Positions 9,044 through 18,009 of a stretch of DNA of 40,758 nucleotides are shown one piece after another. Numbering within the stretch: the stretch's first letter is position 1; every line of letters starts with the position of its first letter. A program made the translations under genes and the position numbers. The notes beneath the pieces are model-generated. The model ran no database searches. It was not told where the DNA came from and was given only the letters and a program-made list of their open reading frames with translations. This stretch comes from an uncultured Pelagibacteraceae bacterium (lineage in GTDB: Bacteria > Pseudomonadota > Alphaproteobacteria > Pelagibacterales > Pelagibacteraceae): the NCBI GenBank assembly GCA_902555065.1, contig CACDQQ010000008.1:1-40758 (forward strand). Reading direction: 5' to 3'.

Positions 9044-9803
9044 TTCTCTCTTGAGCTTTCTTTTCGATAATATTTACAGAAAAAATTGATAATTCATATA
9101 AAATTAACAAAGGTATTGCTAAACCTATTTGTGTAATTGGATCTGGTGGAGTTAATATTGCAGCAGCAGCAAATATTATTACAACAAAATATTTTCTTCT
9201 TTCTCTTAAATAAGTTGAATTTACAACTCCTATTCTTGCAAGCAAACTTAATACAACTGGTAGCTGAAAACTTAATCCAAATGCAAAAATTAACTTCATC
9301 ACAAGAGATAGGTATTCATTTACTTTAGCTTCTAATTGAATCGGTAAGCTAGTCCCAAGTCCCGCACTTTCAAATGATAAAAAGAATTTAAATGCTAGTG
9401 GCATAATTAGATAATAAACAAGCATACCTCCTAGTAAAAAAAGTATTGGTGTAATTACTAAGTAAGGCATAATTGCTTTCTTTTCATGGGTGTATAATCC
9501 TGGTGCAATAAATTTCCAAATTTGAATAAGGATATAAGGACTGGTCACAAAGAAAGCAGCAAAAAAAGAAACTTTAAGATATGTTAAAAATGTTTCTTGA
9601 AGAGCGGTAAAGATTAATCTTCTATCTACATTATCATCCTTTACAGCATTGGCATAAGGTTCAACTAAAAATCCATATATGTATTCAGAAAAATAGTAAC
9701 AAACTACAAATAATACTGCTAAGAAGATAAATGAGTGTATTAGTCTTTGTCTTAATTCGGTAAGATGACTTATAAAACCTGTTTCTTTTTTTTTAGCTGT
9801 CAT
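9030..9803 (-). CDS. tatC: Sec-independent translocase subunit TatC
   Basis: Six-helix receptor for twin-arginine signal peptides. GFISHLTELRQRLIHSFIFL (about 9-28) is the conserved cytosolic N-terminus plus first helix, and the FxAPGL motif appears as IWKFIAPGLYTHEKKAIMPY. Later segments include LKLIFAFGLSFQLPVVLSLL and ILTPPDPITQIGLAIPLLIL. Length 257 aa is standard. It overlaps tatB by 11 bp upstream and serS by 14 bp downstream, so the four genes probably share a transcript. Confidence 0.97.
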   Translation of the reverse strand: MTAKKKETGFISHLTELRQRLIHSFIFLAVLFVVCYYFSEYIYGFLVEPYANAVKDDNVDRRLIFTALQETFLTYLKVSFFAAFFVTSPYILIQIWKFIAPGLYTHEKKAIMPYLVITPILFLLGGMLVYYLIMPLAFKFFLSFESAGLGTSLPIQLEAKVNEYLSLVMKLIFAFGLSFQLPVVLSLLARIGVVNSTYLRERRKYFVVIIFAAAAILTPPDPITQIGLAIPLLILYELSIFSVNIIEKKAQERNAQY

Positions 9804-10029
9804 CTTTAGGCTTGTCCTCTTTCATGATTTCAGTGTTTTTTTTCAATTCTTCTTTAATTGAAACATCCGTTATTTCTGTAACTTGATTTTGAACATCTGA
9901 AAAATATCTCTTAGCAGAACCTATCCATGATCCAACTTTTTTTAACATTACAGGAAAGTCTTTTGGTCCTACAACTATTATTGCAATAGATACTATTATT
10001 AATATTTCAAACCAGCCGATCTGTGGCAT
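9793..10029 (-). CDS. tatB: Twin-arginine translocase subunit TatB, short form
   Basis: TatA/B family protein starting MPQIGWFEILIIVSIAIIVVG, with the Glu of the membrane helix (E8) that is characteristic of TatB. An amphipathic helix follows (MLKKVGSWIGSAKRYFSDVQ) and then a short charged tail. TatB works with TatC in substrate binding. At 78 aa it is less than half of E. coli TatB (171 aa), having lost most of the C-terminal tail. Position between tatA and tatC supports the B assignment. Confidence 0.9.
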   Translation of the reverse strand: MPQIGWFEILIIVSIAIIVVGPKDFPVMLKKVGSWIGSAKRYFSDVQNQVTEITDVSIKEELKKNTEIMKEDKPKDDS

Positions 10030-10032
10030 TGA

Positions 10033-10230
10033 TTACTCTTTTTTGTCTGAGTCTTGATTTTCAGATATATTTTTTGGTTGGCTATCTTCTGTAGCATCTG
10101 TAGCCATACCTTTTTTAAAACTTTTAATTCCTTTAGCAACATCACCCATAAGACTAGAGATTTTACCTCTACCAAAAAGTAATACTACTAAAATTACTAC
10201 AATTGCAATTTGCCAAAATCCTATACTCAT
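10033..10230 (-). CDS. tatA: Twin-arginine translocase subunit TatA
   Basis: Pore-forming subunit of the Tat system. The 65 aa start [20 protein letters not shown], with the FG hinge between the single membrane helix and the amphipathic helix ([20 protein letters not shown]). A short acidic tail follows. It is the first gene of tatABC, 3 bp ahead of tatB and 42 bp after scpB. Confidence 0.95.
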   Translation of the reverse strand: MSIGFWQIAIVVILVVLLFGRGKISSLMGDVAKGIKSFKKGMATDATEDSQPKNISENQDSDKKE

Positions 10231-10272
10231 AATTACTTATAACCTTATAATTTTAGTTTTAAAACTATTTTT

Positions 10273-10965
10273 TTATTTATCGGTGTCGGTATTAAGAGTG
10301 CTATTAAGCATCTCATCTATATCGGAGTATATATTTTCCTTTTTATTCTCTTGTTTTTCTTTATAGAATTTGCCTGTTCCAAATATAGATGCATCTACAC
10401 TAGATGTATCAATGAGACCTGCAGTTCCTAATTCATCAACGGTTGGAAGATCTGACAATTTTTGGAGATTGAAATGACTTAAAAAGTCATCTGTTGTTCC
10501 ATATTGAATTGGTTTGCCAGGGGCATCTTTTCGACCTTGAGGTCTAACCCAGTTCAATTCCATCAATATCTCAAGTGTATTATTCCCGAAAGCAACTCCA
10601 CGAATTTCTTCTATTTCAGCTCTAGTGACTGGTTGATGATAGACAATAATTGCAAGTGTTTCTATTGCAGCCTTTGATAATTTTTTTTCAACAGTTTTTT
10701 GTTGAGACATTAATGAAGATAAATTTGGTGAAGTTCTAAAAGACCATTTATTGGATATGCAGACTAAATTTATTCCACGATCAGAATAAAAATTCTGAAG
10801 TTTTAGTAAAGATTTTTCAACATCTGTCTTTTTTGAAATTTTATTTTCAATAGTTTCAATATTTAAAGGCTCTGCAGCTGCAAAAACAATAGCCTCTATT
10901 TCTTTATCAACATCACTTAATTTAGATGGAAAGGATACAACATTATTTTTTTTTAATTTATTCAT
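10273..10965 (-). CDS. scpB: Segregation and condensation protein B
   Basis: Winged-helix kleisin partner of the SMC-ScpAB chromosome condensation complex. The first 25 residues are variable. The core begins DKEIEAIVFAAAEPLNIETI, and the diagnostic LSKAAIETLAIIVYHQPVTR plus AEIEEIRGV lie at about 130-165. KPIQYGTTDDFLSHF follows. The 230 aa end in a Lys/Asp/Glu-rich low-complexity tail. Its ATG overlaps the scpA TGA by one base (TGATG). Confidence 0.95.
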   Translation of the reverse strand: MNKLKKNNVVSFPSKLSDVDKEIEAIVFAAAEPLNIETIENKISKKTDVEKSLLKLQNFYSDRGINLVCISNKWSFRTSPNLSSLMSQQKTVEKKLSKAAIETLAIIVYHQPVTRAEIEEIRGVAFGNNTLEILMELNWVRPQGRKDAPGKPIQYGTTDDFLSHFNLQKLSDLPTVDELGTAGLIDTSSVDASIFGTGKFYKEKQENKKENIYSDIDEMLNSTLNTDTDK

Positions 10966-11696
10966 CAGATTTTTTTAATATATATATCCTCAAATAAATT
11001 ATTTTGTTTAATAGATATATTACCTTCTTTTGCAAGCTCTAAAGATCCAGCAAAAATTCCTGCATTACCAGTCTTACTTAAAGTTTTAGAGTTTCTAAAA
11101 TTTTTTGGTATTAGATCAGTCATATTTTTCCAATCATTTAAATTATTGTAAAACTCTTTTATAACTTTAATACCTTCTTCAGTAGTAAATACTGGGAGTT
11201 TTGGAATATTCATTCTCTGAAAATCTTTTGTCATTACGATATTCGAATACGTTTTTAATAATTCAAATAATGTTAAAGAATATTGAGAGTTATATATTGA
11301 TCTCATTCCACTTTTTGAACCTCTCATAAAAATATCTTTGCCTAATCTTTTTCTACTCAACATCTGAGAAGACAATAATCTTATTAATTCCAGTTTTTTA
11401 AGTTGGAGTTTTAATTTTTCTGCCACTTCAAGTGCTTTAAATTCCTCTTCCTCTGTTTCTGGTAATAGTAGTTTAGATTTAAGATAAGTTAACCAAGTAG
11501 CCATTAGCAAATATTCTGAGGCTAATTCTAAATTTAAATTTTCAGTTTTTGTTATAAAATCATGAAATTGATCTGCTAATTTAGTGATTGATATATTTTC
11601 CAAATCAACTTTTTGTGATTTTGCTAAATCTAAAAGTATTTCTAATGATCCAGAGTAATTACTAAGATCAACATTAAATTCTAAAGAATCACTCAT
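10965..11696 (-). CDS. scpA: Segregation and condensation protein A
   Basis: Kleisin that bridges SMC heads with ScpB. The N-terminal segment NVDLSNYSGSLEILLDLAKS (about 8-27), then ISITKLADQFHDFI, and the YLLMATWLTYLKSKLLLPET helix are typical. A C-terminal winged-helix region follows (about 165-225). The 243 aa are normal for alphaproteobacteria. It is one base overlapped with scpB and lies 10 bp after nagZ. A partner smc gene is not in the window. Confidence 0.93.
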   Translation of the reverse strand: MSDSLEFNVDLSNYSGSLEILLDLAKSQKVDLENISITKLADQFHDFITKTENLNLELASEYLLMATWLTYLKSKLLLPETEEEEFKALEVAEKLKLQLKKLELIRLLSSQMLSRKRLGKDIFMRGSKSGMRSIYNSQYSLTLFELLKTYSNIVMTKDFQRMNIPKLPVFTTEEGIKVIKEFYNNLNDWKNMTDLIPKNFRNSKTLSKTGNAGIFAGSLELAKEGNISIKQNNLFEDIYIKKI

Positions 11697-11706
11697 TTTT
11701 TTAAAT

Positions 11707-12657
11707 TTAACTTATTATTTGAATTAATTTAGAAGTTTTTTTTACAATAAAATCATCGATATAAGGTGAATTTTGACCTACTACATTCATTTCGTTCATT
11801 TTTCCATTGCAATGAAGCACCAAATTACAACCTGCACGAAAAGATTTAATAACGTTATTTTTTAAATCACCTTTAAGAGCACCCATAGAAATATCATCTG
11901 ACATTAGTATTCCCTTGAATGATATTTCTCTTCTAATCATTTTTATGATTTTTTTAGAATGAGAAACGTTATTTATCGGATCAAGTTTCTTAAACAACAA
12001 GTGACCGGTCATACCTAAAACAGATTTTTTTTTGGTAAATGGAAAAAAATCATATTTTTTAAGATACTTTAGATCTTTGTCTATAACTGGTAATTTATAA
12101 TGACTATCAACTTTAGCTAAACCATGACCTGGAAGATGTTTAATTACTGTACCAACCCTATTTTCGTGAAATTTTTCGATAGATATATCGCCAATTTTAG
12201 ACAGAGTTTTTTTATCATTTGAATAGGATCGATCACCTATAATTTTATGAGAGTTATTTCGTCTTAAATCCAATAAAGGAACAGTATTAATATTAATACC
12301 AATAAGTCTTAACAAGTAGGATATTTGCTTAACATAAACATTGAAATAAATATCAAATTTTTTTCTATCTTTTGAATATAAATCACCAAAATATTTTGCA
12401 CTAAAAATGGAATTATCTATGAATTTTCTTAATCTACTTACTCTTCCACCTTCTTCATCAATTAGAATTGGATAATTAGAGTTTTTAAATATTTTTTTAA
12501 TTGAACCAGTTAATTTTTGAACTTGTTTGATTGATTTTATATTTCTTGAAAAAAGGATTATTCCCCATGGCTTATATTTTTTTAAAAAACTTACTTCACT
12601 TTTTTTTAAATTATGTCCACTAATGCCACAAATAAAAGCTCTAGTTTTTTTAATCAT
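11707..12657 (-). CDS. nagZ: Beta-N-acetylhexosaminidase (NagZ family)
   Basis: Glycoside hydrolase family 3 enzyme that removes N-acetylglucosamine from anhydromuropeptides in peptidoglycan recycling. Key motifs are IDEEGGRVSRL (66-76), the loop KHLPGHG plus DSH (173-186) and LMSDDISMGAL (251-261), whose Asp pair holds the nucleophile. At 316 aa it is a little shorter than E. coli NagZ (341 aa) and is very Lys/Ile/Asn-rich. No signal peptide is visible, which fits a cytoplasmic enzyme. It overlaps the upstream 85-aa gene by 8 bp. Confidence 0.92.
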   Translation of the reverse strand: MIKKTRAFICGISGHNLKKSEVSFLKKYKPWGIILFSRNIKSIKQVQKLTGSIKKIFKNSNYPILIDEEGGRVSRLRKFIDNSIFSAKYFGDLYSKDRKKFDIYFNVYVKQISYLLRLIGININTVPLLDLRRNNSHKIIGDRSYSNDKKTLSKIGDISIEKFHENRVGTVIKHLPGHGLAKVDSHYKLPVIDKDLKYLKKYDFFPFTKKKSVLGMTGHLLFKKLDPINNVSHSKKIIKMIRREISFKGILMSDDISMGALKGDLKNNVIKSFRAGCNLVLHCNGKMNEMNVVGQNSPYIDDFIVKKTSKLIQIIS

Positions 12658-12907
12658 TATATAACAATTCCCAAAAAGAATATTTTTTTGTGTTTTTATT
12701 TTTGTATTCTACATATTCAATGATGTTGTCCGTGTCATTTTTAAGAATAAATAGATTATTTTCGTTAGAGGAGATTTTTTCATCAATACTTGAAACTGCT
12801 CTATATGATTTCTTGTAATTGTCGTCTGAAAAATAATATCTTAGAGTAAAGAATAGGAAGAAAAATATAATTATTAAATAAAATAGATATTTGAGCTCTT
12901 TTAGCAT
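12650..12907 (-). CDS. Small single-pass membrane protein in the SPOR-protein position
   Basis: The 85 aa have a charged start MLKELK, one strong helix (about 7-27, YLFYLIIIFFFLFFTLRYYF) and a 58-residue polar tail rich in Asn, Asp, Lys and Ser. I do not recognise a domain. Between argS and nagZ many alphaproteobacteria encode a larger protein with an N-terminal helix and a C-terminal SPOR domain. Here only the helix and a short tail remain, so this may be a reduced version (inference). It overlaps argS by one base (TAATG) and nagZ by 8 bp, which supports it being translated. Confidence 0.7.
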   Translation of the reverse strand: MLKELKYLFYLIIIFFFLFFTLRYYFSDDNYKKSYRAVSSIDEKISSNENNLFILKNDTDNIIEYVEYKNKNTKKYSFWELLYND

Positions 12908-14637
12908 TACATTTTTTCAGGTGTATCAACACCTATAATATGCATTCCAGTTTTAATTGTTTTTGCAATAGATTTTAAAAATATTAGTTTTTCTATATTT
13001 ATTGTTTTATCATCATTGATAAATCTTTTTTCAACATCATCTTTTCCCATATTCCAATAGGAATGAAACTGTGATGATAACTCATATAAATATACAGGGA
13101 TCCTATGAGGTTCTAGTTTTTTAGTGGAAATTTCTACACATTTAGGCCATTCAGATATTTTTTTAAAAATTTCAATTTCTTCATTATTAAATTGCATATT
13201 ATTATTTTCATTATCAATCTTGTCATCAATGTTTTTATTTATATTTCTAAAAACCGATGAAATTCTAGCATAACAATATTGAACATAATAAAGCGGATTG
13301 TCTTTAGATCTTTCTTTTACTTTTGTAAAATCAAAATCTAATTCAGCATCATTGCTTCTACTTAGCATAATAAATCTTGTTGCATCTTTTCCAACTTCAG
13401 AAATTAAATCTTCAACGGTAATGTAATCACCTTTTCTTTTAGACATTTTAAAAGGTTTGCCATCTTTTATTAACTTAACAAGTTGGCTTACTTTACAAAT
13501 TAATTTATTTTTTTCTCCAGATAATGCTTCAACAACTGATGTAATTCTTTTTATATAACCCGCATGATCCGCTCCTAAAATATTTATCAATTTATCAAAT
13601 TTTCTGTTTAGTTTTGTATTATGATACGCAACATCTCCAGCAAAATAAGTCCATGTGTTGTCAGATTTTTGTAATGCCCTATCTTTATCATCCCCAAAAT
13701 CTGTTGATCTAAAAAGTAGCTGATTTCTTTCTACCCAATTAGTTGTATCTTCTCCTTCAGGAGCTTTGATTTTTCCGATATATACAAATTTATCTTTTTT
13801 AAGTTTCTCAATAACCTTATCAACCTCTTTATTTTCAACTATTTCAGTCTCACTCGCAAAATTATCATGAATAATTCCCAAATTATTTAAATTAGTCTTA
13901 ATGAGTTTAAGTGACTCTGTAATTGCTAGTTTAGTAAGTTTTAACTTAATTTTTTCATAATCATCAAATTGTAAATCTTTATTATTATCTATAATATGTT
14001 GGGCTATATCCTTGATGTATTCTCCTGGATATAAATCATCCTCATTTAGTGGAAAGGTTTGATTATCTAATTTTTCTTTTATTCTCAAATATACAGATCT
14101 AGTAAAATGTAAAATTTGATTACCATGATCATTTACATAATATTCTTTTACAACTTCTTGATTGTTAAATTTTAGCAAATTAGAGATAACATCACCTAGA
14201 ATAGCACCTCTACAATGACCAACGTGTAATGGTCCAGTGGGATTTGCAGACACGAATTCAATTAAATGTTTCTTTTTAGAGCCCTTAAGTGCTGCGCCGA
14301 AATTATTAAGATTATTTATATTTAAAAGAAATGAAGTCCAAAACTCTTTTTTTAAAATAATATTTATAAATCCAGGCTTTGCTATTTCTATCTTCTCAAT
14401 ATTATTATCGTCTTTAAAAATAATATCTTTTAATTTTACAGCAATTTTAATTGGTGATTCATTATTTGTTTTAGATAAAACCATTGCAACATTAGTTGAC
14501 AGATCGCACTTAAATTTTTTAGGAGGTATGTCTACGTTTATACCAGATAAACTTTCGGGTAATAAAATTAGCTTTTCTTCACTTGCTAATTTAATTTTAT
14601 CTAAAATTTTATTTAAGTATTCCTCAAATATATTCAT
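12907..14637 (-). CDS. argS: Arginyl-tRNA synthetase
   Basis: Class I synthetase that charges tRNA-Arg. The N-terminal additional domain is followed by EFVSANPTGPLHVGHCRGAI, where HVGH (138-141) is the HIGH motif. FKMSKRKGDYIT near residue 395 is the KMSKS loop. The C-terminal anticodon-binding helices end in GMHIIGVDTPEKM, typical of ArgRS. At 576 aa it is full length. ATG at 14637 overlaps the dgt stop (ATGA), so the two are coupled. Confidence 0.97.
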   Translation of the reverse strand: MNIFEEYLNKILDKIKLASEEKLILLPESLSGINVDIPPKKFKCDLSTNVAMVLSKTNNESPIKIAVKLKDIIFKDDNNIEKIEIAKPGFINIILKKEFWTSFLLNINNLNNFGAALKGSKKKHLIEFVSANPTGPLHVGHCRGAILGDVISNLLKFNNQEVVKEYYVNDHGNQILHFTRSVYLRIKEKLDNQTFPLNEDDLYPGEYIKDIAQHIIDNNKDLQFDDYEKIKLKLTKLAITESLKLIKTNLNNLGIIHDNFASETEIVENKEVDKVIEKLKKDKFVYIGKIKAPEGEDTTNWVERNQLLFRSTDFGDDKDRALQKSDNTWTYFAGDVAYHNTKLNRKFDKLINILGADHAGYIKRITSVVEALSGEKNKLICKVSQLVKLIKDGKPFKMSKRKGDYITVEDLISEVGKDATRFIMLSRSNDAELDFDFTKVKERSKDNPLYYVQYCYARISSVFRNINKNIDDKIDNENNNMQFNNEEIEIFKKISEWPKCVEISTKKLEPHRIPVYLYELSSQFHSYWNMGKDDVEKRFINDDKTINIEKLIFLKSIAKTIKTGMHIIGVDTPEKM

Positions 14638-15752
14638 TTTGATGCTCTATATAATTGTATGGCGTATCTATCAGTCATACCAGAAATATAATCAGATATA
14701 GCTCTTTCTTTGTTAGTTTTTAAATATTTAGTTTTAATGTACTTTTTTGGATTTTTGTTAATTACATTAAAAAGCTTTTTAATTATCTTTTTTCCTTCGT
14801 TATTTTTTTTTAGTACATCTTTATTATTGTACATAGTTATTCTAAGGAAATCTCTAATCTCATTTATAGTTATTTTTAATTTGTTGGAAAAATCAACAAT
14901 TTGATTCTTTTTATTTGATACATCTTTTTTTGTAGATATTTTATTCACTAAAATGTTTCTTGTAGTTGTTTTTATTAAGTCTTGAACCATTAAATTTATA
15001 GAGTCTCTTATAGTTTGATATACAAGAATATCATTATTTTCACTCTTTAATTTATTTTTATATGATTTTAAAATTTCATCAAAAAAAGAGATTTGTTTAA
15101 GATCGTTTAACTTAAACAATTTAGCTTTTATTCCATCTTGAATATCATGGTTATTGTATGCAACGTCATCAGATATAGATGCAATTTGAGCCTCCAGTGA
15201 GGAGTTTTTTGAAAAATTAATTTTATTTTTTAAATTTTTCAAACCAATTAAATTATTTATTTTGACTAGCTTTGTTACCGGACCATTATGTTTAATAAGA
15301 CCATCTAATGTTTCTAATGTTAAATTAAGACCTTCAAATTTAAAATATTTATTTTCAATGAACATTACTATCCTAAGTGTTTGAAGGTTGTGGTCAAATC
15401 CCCCATATTCATACATACATTCATTTAGGGACTCTTCTCCCGCATGACCAAAAGGGGTATGACCTAAATCATGAGCTAAGCTTAATGTTTCAGCTAAATC
15501 ATCATTTAAACCTAAGTATTTAGCAATTGTTCTAGCAATTTGTGAAACTTCAATGGAATGAGTGATTCTGGTTCTATAATGATCTCCTTCAGTATTCACA
15601 AATACCTGGGTTTTGTGCTTCAATCTTCTAAATGAGGTAGAATGGATTATTCTATCTCTATCTCTTTGAAAAGGTGATCTGAAAGGATTGCTCGCTTCTT
15701 TGAACAATCTACCTTTAGAAGTAAATGTTCCTAATTTTGAGTAATTTTTCAT
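14634..15752 (-). CDS. dgt: dGTP triphosphohydrolase-like HD-domain protein
   Basis: HD-superfamily enzyme that removes triphosphate from deoxynucleotides and so controls dNTP pools. RDRDRIIHSTSFRRLKHKTQ (30-49), THSIEVSQIAR with H65, and LAHDLGHTPFGHAGE with H94-D95, H98 and H103 are the HD metal ligands. IASISDDVAYNNHDIQDGI lies further on. The 372 aa match the shorter alphaproteobacterial class, not E. coli Dgt (505 aa). It is the first gene of the long minus-strand run and diverges from erpA across 50 bp. Confidence 0.93.
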   Translation of the reverse strand: MKNYSKLGTFTSKGRLFKEASNPFRSPFQRDRDRIIHSTSFRRLKHKTQVFVNTEGDHYRTRITHSIEVSQIARTIAKYLGLNDDLAETLSLAHDLGHTPFGHAGEESLNECMYEYGGFDHNLQTLRIVMFIENKYFKFEGLNLTLETLDGLIKHNGPVTKLVKINNLIGLKNLKNKINFSKNSSLEAQIASISDDVAYNNHDIQDGIKAKLFKLNDLKQISFFDEILKSYKNKLKSENNDILVYQTIRDSINLMVQDLIKTTTRNILVNKISTKKDVSNKKNQIVDFSNKLKITINEIRDFLRITMYNNKDVLKKNNEGKKIIKKLFNVINKNPKKYIKTKYLKTNKERAISDYISGMTDRYAIQLYRASK

Positions 15753-15802
15753 TCTTTAAAAATGGTAAAATATTATTATATTGTTTGTATCAATGTTTAA
15801 TT

Positions 15803-16120
15803 ATGATTAAAGAAATTAAATTTACAGATAATGCTATAAAGCAGATAAACCATCTTCTTTCATCAAAAGATAAAGGGTCATTTTTTAGAATCGCTATTAA
15901 AGGTGGTGGATGCTCTGGATTTCAATATGATTTCTCATTTGATAACTCTGCTAAGGATGATGATCTACAACAAGATAATATCCTTATCGACAAAACATCT
16001 GCAGATTTACTAAAAGGATCTGAAGTTGATTTTGTAAAAGAATTAATCGGAGATTCTTTTAAAATAAACAACCCGCAAAGCAAATCTTCTTGTGGTTGTG
16101 GCGTATCTTTCTCGCTTTAA
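15803..16120 (+). CDS. erpA: A-type iron-sulfur cluster insertion protein
   Basis: Carries and delivers Fe-S clusters to apo-enzymes. The 105 aa contain the three invariant cysteines of the HesB/IscA fold: C37 in IKGGGCSGFQY, and C97 and C99 in SSCGCGVSFSL. I chose ATG at 15803 (MIKEIKFTDNAI). An in-frame ATG at 15725 would add 26 hydrophobic residues and overlap dgt, which is unlikely. ErpA fits better than IscA because no isc genes are near and this gene lies beside dgt and argS as in other alphaproteobacteria. It overlaps xth by one base. Confidence 0.9.
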   Translation: MIKEIKFTDNAIKQINHLLSSKDKGSFFRIAIKGGGCSGFQYDFSFDNSAKDDDLQQDNILIDKTSADLLKGSEVDFVKELIGDSFKINNPQSKSSCGCGVSFSL

Positions 16121-16896
16121 TGATAATTAGTTCCTGGAATGTTAACTCTGTAAGAGCAAGAATTGAAAATATTAAAGAGTATCTAAAAAAATATTCACCA
16201 GATATTTTAATGATGCAAGAGATCAAAGCTCAAGATGAAAACTATCCCCACGAAGATTTAGAAAAATCAAATTACCAAAACTATGTATTTGGTCAAAAAT
16301 CATATAATGGGGTTGCAATTATTTCTAAAAAAAAATTAGACAAAATTGAAAAAGATATTTTTAAAGACAAAAATAAGCAATCTAGAATTATTACTGCAGA
16401 TCTAAAACATAAATCAAAAACTATTAAATTAATAAATATATACACACCCAATGGAAATCCAGTTGATACAGAAAAATATACTTACAAATTATATTGGCTA
16501 GAAAGTTTAATTAAGAAATTAAAAGGTTATTTAAAAAAAAAAGAAAATATAATTATTGGTGGTGATTTTAATATAATTCCTTCAGCTGAAGATGTTCATA
16601 ATCCTAAAGGATATGAAAATGATGCTTTGTTTAGACTGGAGATAAGAAAAAAATTAAGAGAATTATTAAGTTTAGGTTTTCATGATGCATATAGATATAT
16701 TCATCCTGATAAAGAAGGATATACTTTTTGGGATTATACAAGCGGTGCATGGCAAAAAAATAATGGCATGAGAATTGATCATTTCTTAGTTTCAAACTCA
16801 ATTATAAATCTTGTGAAAGATGTAAAAATTAATAAATTTCCTCGTGGTAGACAAAAACCTTCGGATCACACACCAATTGAAATTGAATTAACTTAA
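16120..16896 (+). CDS. xth: Exodeoxyribonuclease III / AP endonuclease
   Basis: Class II AP endonuclease and 3'-5' exonuclease for base excision repair. The 258 aa start MIISSWNVNSVRARIENI, and active-site residues are visible: E34 in MMQEIKAQ, D149 and N151 in GGDFNIIP, D220 in RIDHFLV and D249-H250 in PSDHTPI. ATG at 16120 overlaps the erpA TAA (TAATG), while an upstream ATG at 16090 would lie inside erpA. The 3' end overlaps the convergent dpkA-like gene by 9 bp. Confidence 0.95.
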   Translation: MIISSWNVNSVRARIENIKEYLKKYSPDILMMQEIKAQDENYPHEDLEKSNYQNYVFGQKSYNGVAIISKKKLDKIEKDIFKDKNKQSRIITADLKHKSKTIKLINIYTPNGNPVDTEKYTYKLYWLESLIKKLKGYLKKKENIIIGGDFNIIPSAEDVHNPKGYENDALFRLEIRKKLRELLSLGFHDAYRYIHPDKEGYTFWDYTSGAWQKNNGMRIDHFLVSNSIINLVKDVKINKFPRGRQKPSDHTPIEIELT

Positions 16897-17886
16897 AGAT
16901 TTTATTTTATTAACAAGTTCCTCATTAATATTTCTTGGTCCGGTGTCTAATCTGTTTTTGTGACGTCTTTCACCTGGTAATCTAACCTCTCCCATTGATT
17001 TCATTTTCTCAAAGAATTTATTTGAATGACTATCCCAATCAGAATTTGTTAACTTGTCAGGAGATATTGCCAAAATAAACTCTCCACCACTTGGTGGTCC
17101 ACTATCATCTGTATCCTTCTCAGCCGTCTCATAACTAAAATTATCTCCAACTAAGGCTCCAGCAAGTAATTCAACCATCATTGCTATTCCTGAGCCTTTA
17201 TAGCCGCCAAATGGCAACAAAACTCCGCCATCTGCTATTTCACCAGGATCTGTTGTTTCTTTTCCATCCTTAGTTAAACCAGTTCCTATTGGGACCTTGT
17301 GCCCTTCTCTTTTTGCAACTTGAACCTCTCCCATAGCCATCGATGCAGTAGCCATATCATAAACTACAGGTGGTTTATTTTTTCTTGGCCAAGCAAATGA
17401 AATTGGGTTTGTTCCAAATAAAGGTTTAATTGCTCCTGCTGGTGCAACTGCTGGCTTGTATGATGTGCAGGCAAATGCAACAAGTCCTTGCTCTGCTATT
17501 GCTTCTGTCTCGGGCCACATAGCAGCCATATGATGAGAGTTAGTAATTGCTAAAACCGCTACTCCATTTTCTTTTGCAGCTTTAACAAGTTCTGGTATTC
17601 CGTATTTTAAAACCATTGGGGCAAGACTATTTTTCCCATCTGCTTTAACAACACTAGCAGTTAATTTTGAAATCACTGGTCTAGCCTTACCATTAATTTT
17701 TCCACTTTTTAAACCAGATACATAAGCGGGTAATCTAAATAGACCATGAGATAATGATCCATCTCTTTCAGCATTTTTGATTAAAGTAGATAAAGTATCA
17801 GCTGTTTCTTCATCACATCCATTTGCAAGTAAAGTTTTGTTAGCTAATACAAAAACTTCATCTAAAGTCATAGAAACAGTTGTCAT
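16888..17886 (-). CDS. dpkA: Ldh2-family NAD(P)H oxidoreductase, likely piperideine/pyrroline-2-carboxylate reductase
   Basis: Member of the malate/L-lactate dehydrogenase family 2 fold. The sequence tracks Pseudomonas DpkA closely as I recall it: AERDGSLSHGLFRLPAYVSG (39-58, H47 catalytic), NSHHMAAMWP (116-125), FGTNPISFAWP (157-167) and LLPFGGYKGSGIAMMVELL (223-241). DpkA reduces cyclic imines made from D-lysine or D-proline to L-pipecolate or L-proline. The 332 aa are full length. The gene is alone on its strand, convergent with xth and divergent from the next gene across 123 bp. Substrate is inferred; other Ldh2 members act on malate, lactate or diketogulonate. Confidence 0.8.
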   Translation of the reverse strand: MTTVSMTLDEVFVLANKTLLANGCDEETADTLSTLIKNAERDGSLSHGLFRLPAYVSGLKSGKINGKARPVISKLTASVVKADGKNSLAPMVLKYGIPELVKAAKENGVAVLAITNSHHMAAMWPETEAIAEQGLVAFACTSYKPAVAPAGAIKPLFGTNPISFAWPRKNKPPVVYDMATASMAMGEVQVAKREGHKVPIGTGLTKDGKETTDPGEIADGGVLLPFGGYKGSGIAMMVELLAGALVGDNFSYETAEKDTDDSGPPSGGEFILAISPDKLTNSDWDSHSNKFFEKMKSMGEVRLPGERRHKNRLDTGPRNINEELVNKIKSLS

Positions 17887-17987
17887 TAATATTATTAGAA
17901 CTTATTTAATGAAAAAAAGCAATTACTTAAACTATTAGAAGTATTCATTACTTATTATTTTTATATATGATTAAGATAAAGTTTTAC

Positions 17988-17993
17988 TATAAT
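17988..17993 (+). promoter_or_regulatory. Possible -10 element for the 18,010 gene
   Basis: A perfect TATAAT lies 16 bp before the ATG in the 123-bp divergent gap. No convincing -35 is seen at the right distance. If used, the leader would be about 10 nt, which agrees with the lack of a Shine-Dalgarno sequence. Confidence 0.3.
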
Positions 17994-18009
17994 AAAAAAA
18001 TTAAATTAT

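Noticed and set aside
15725..15802. Longer erpA start with 26 more residues
   Set aside because: It would overlap dgt and place a hydrophobic leader before a cytosolic Fe-S carrier; ATG at 15803 gives the normal length.
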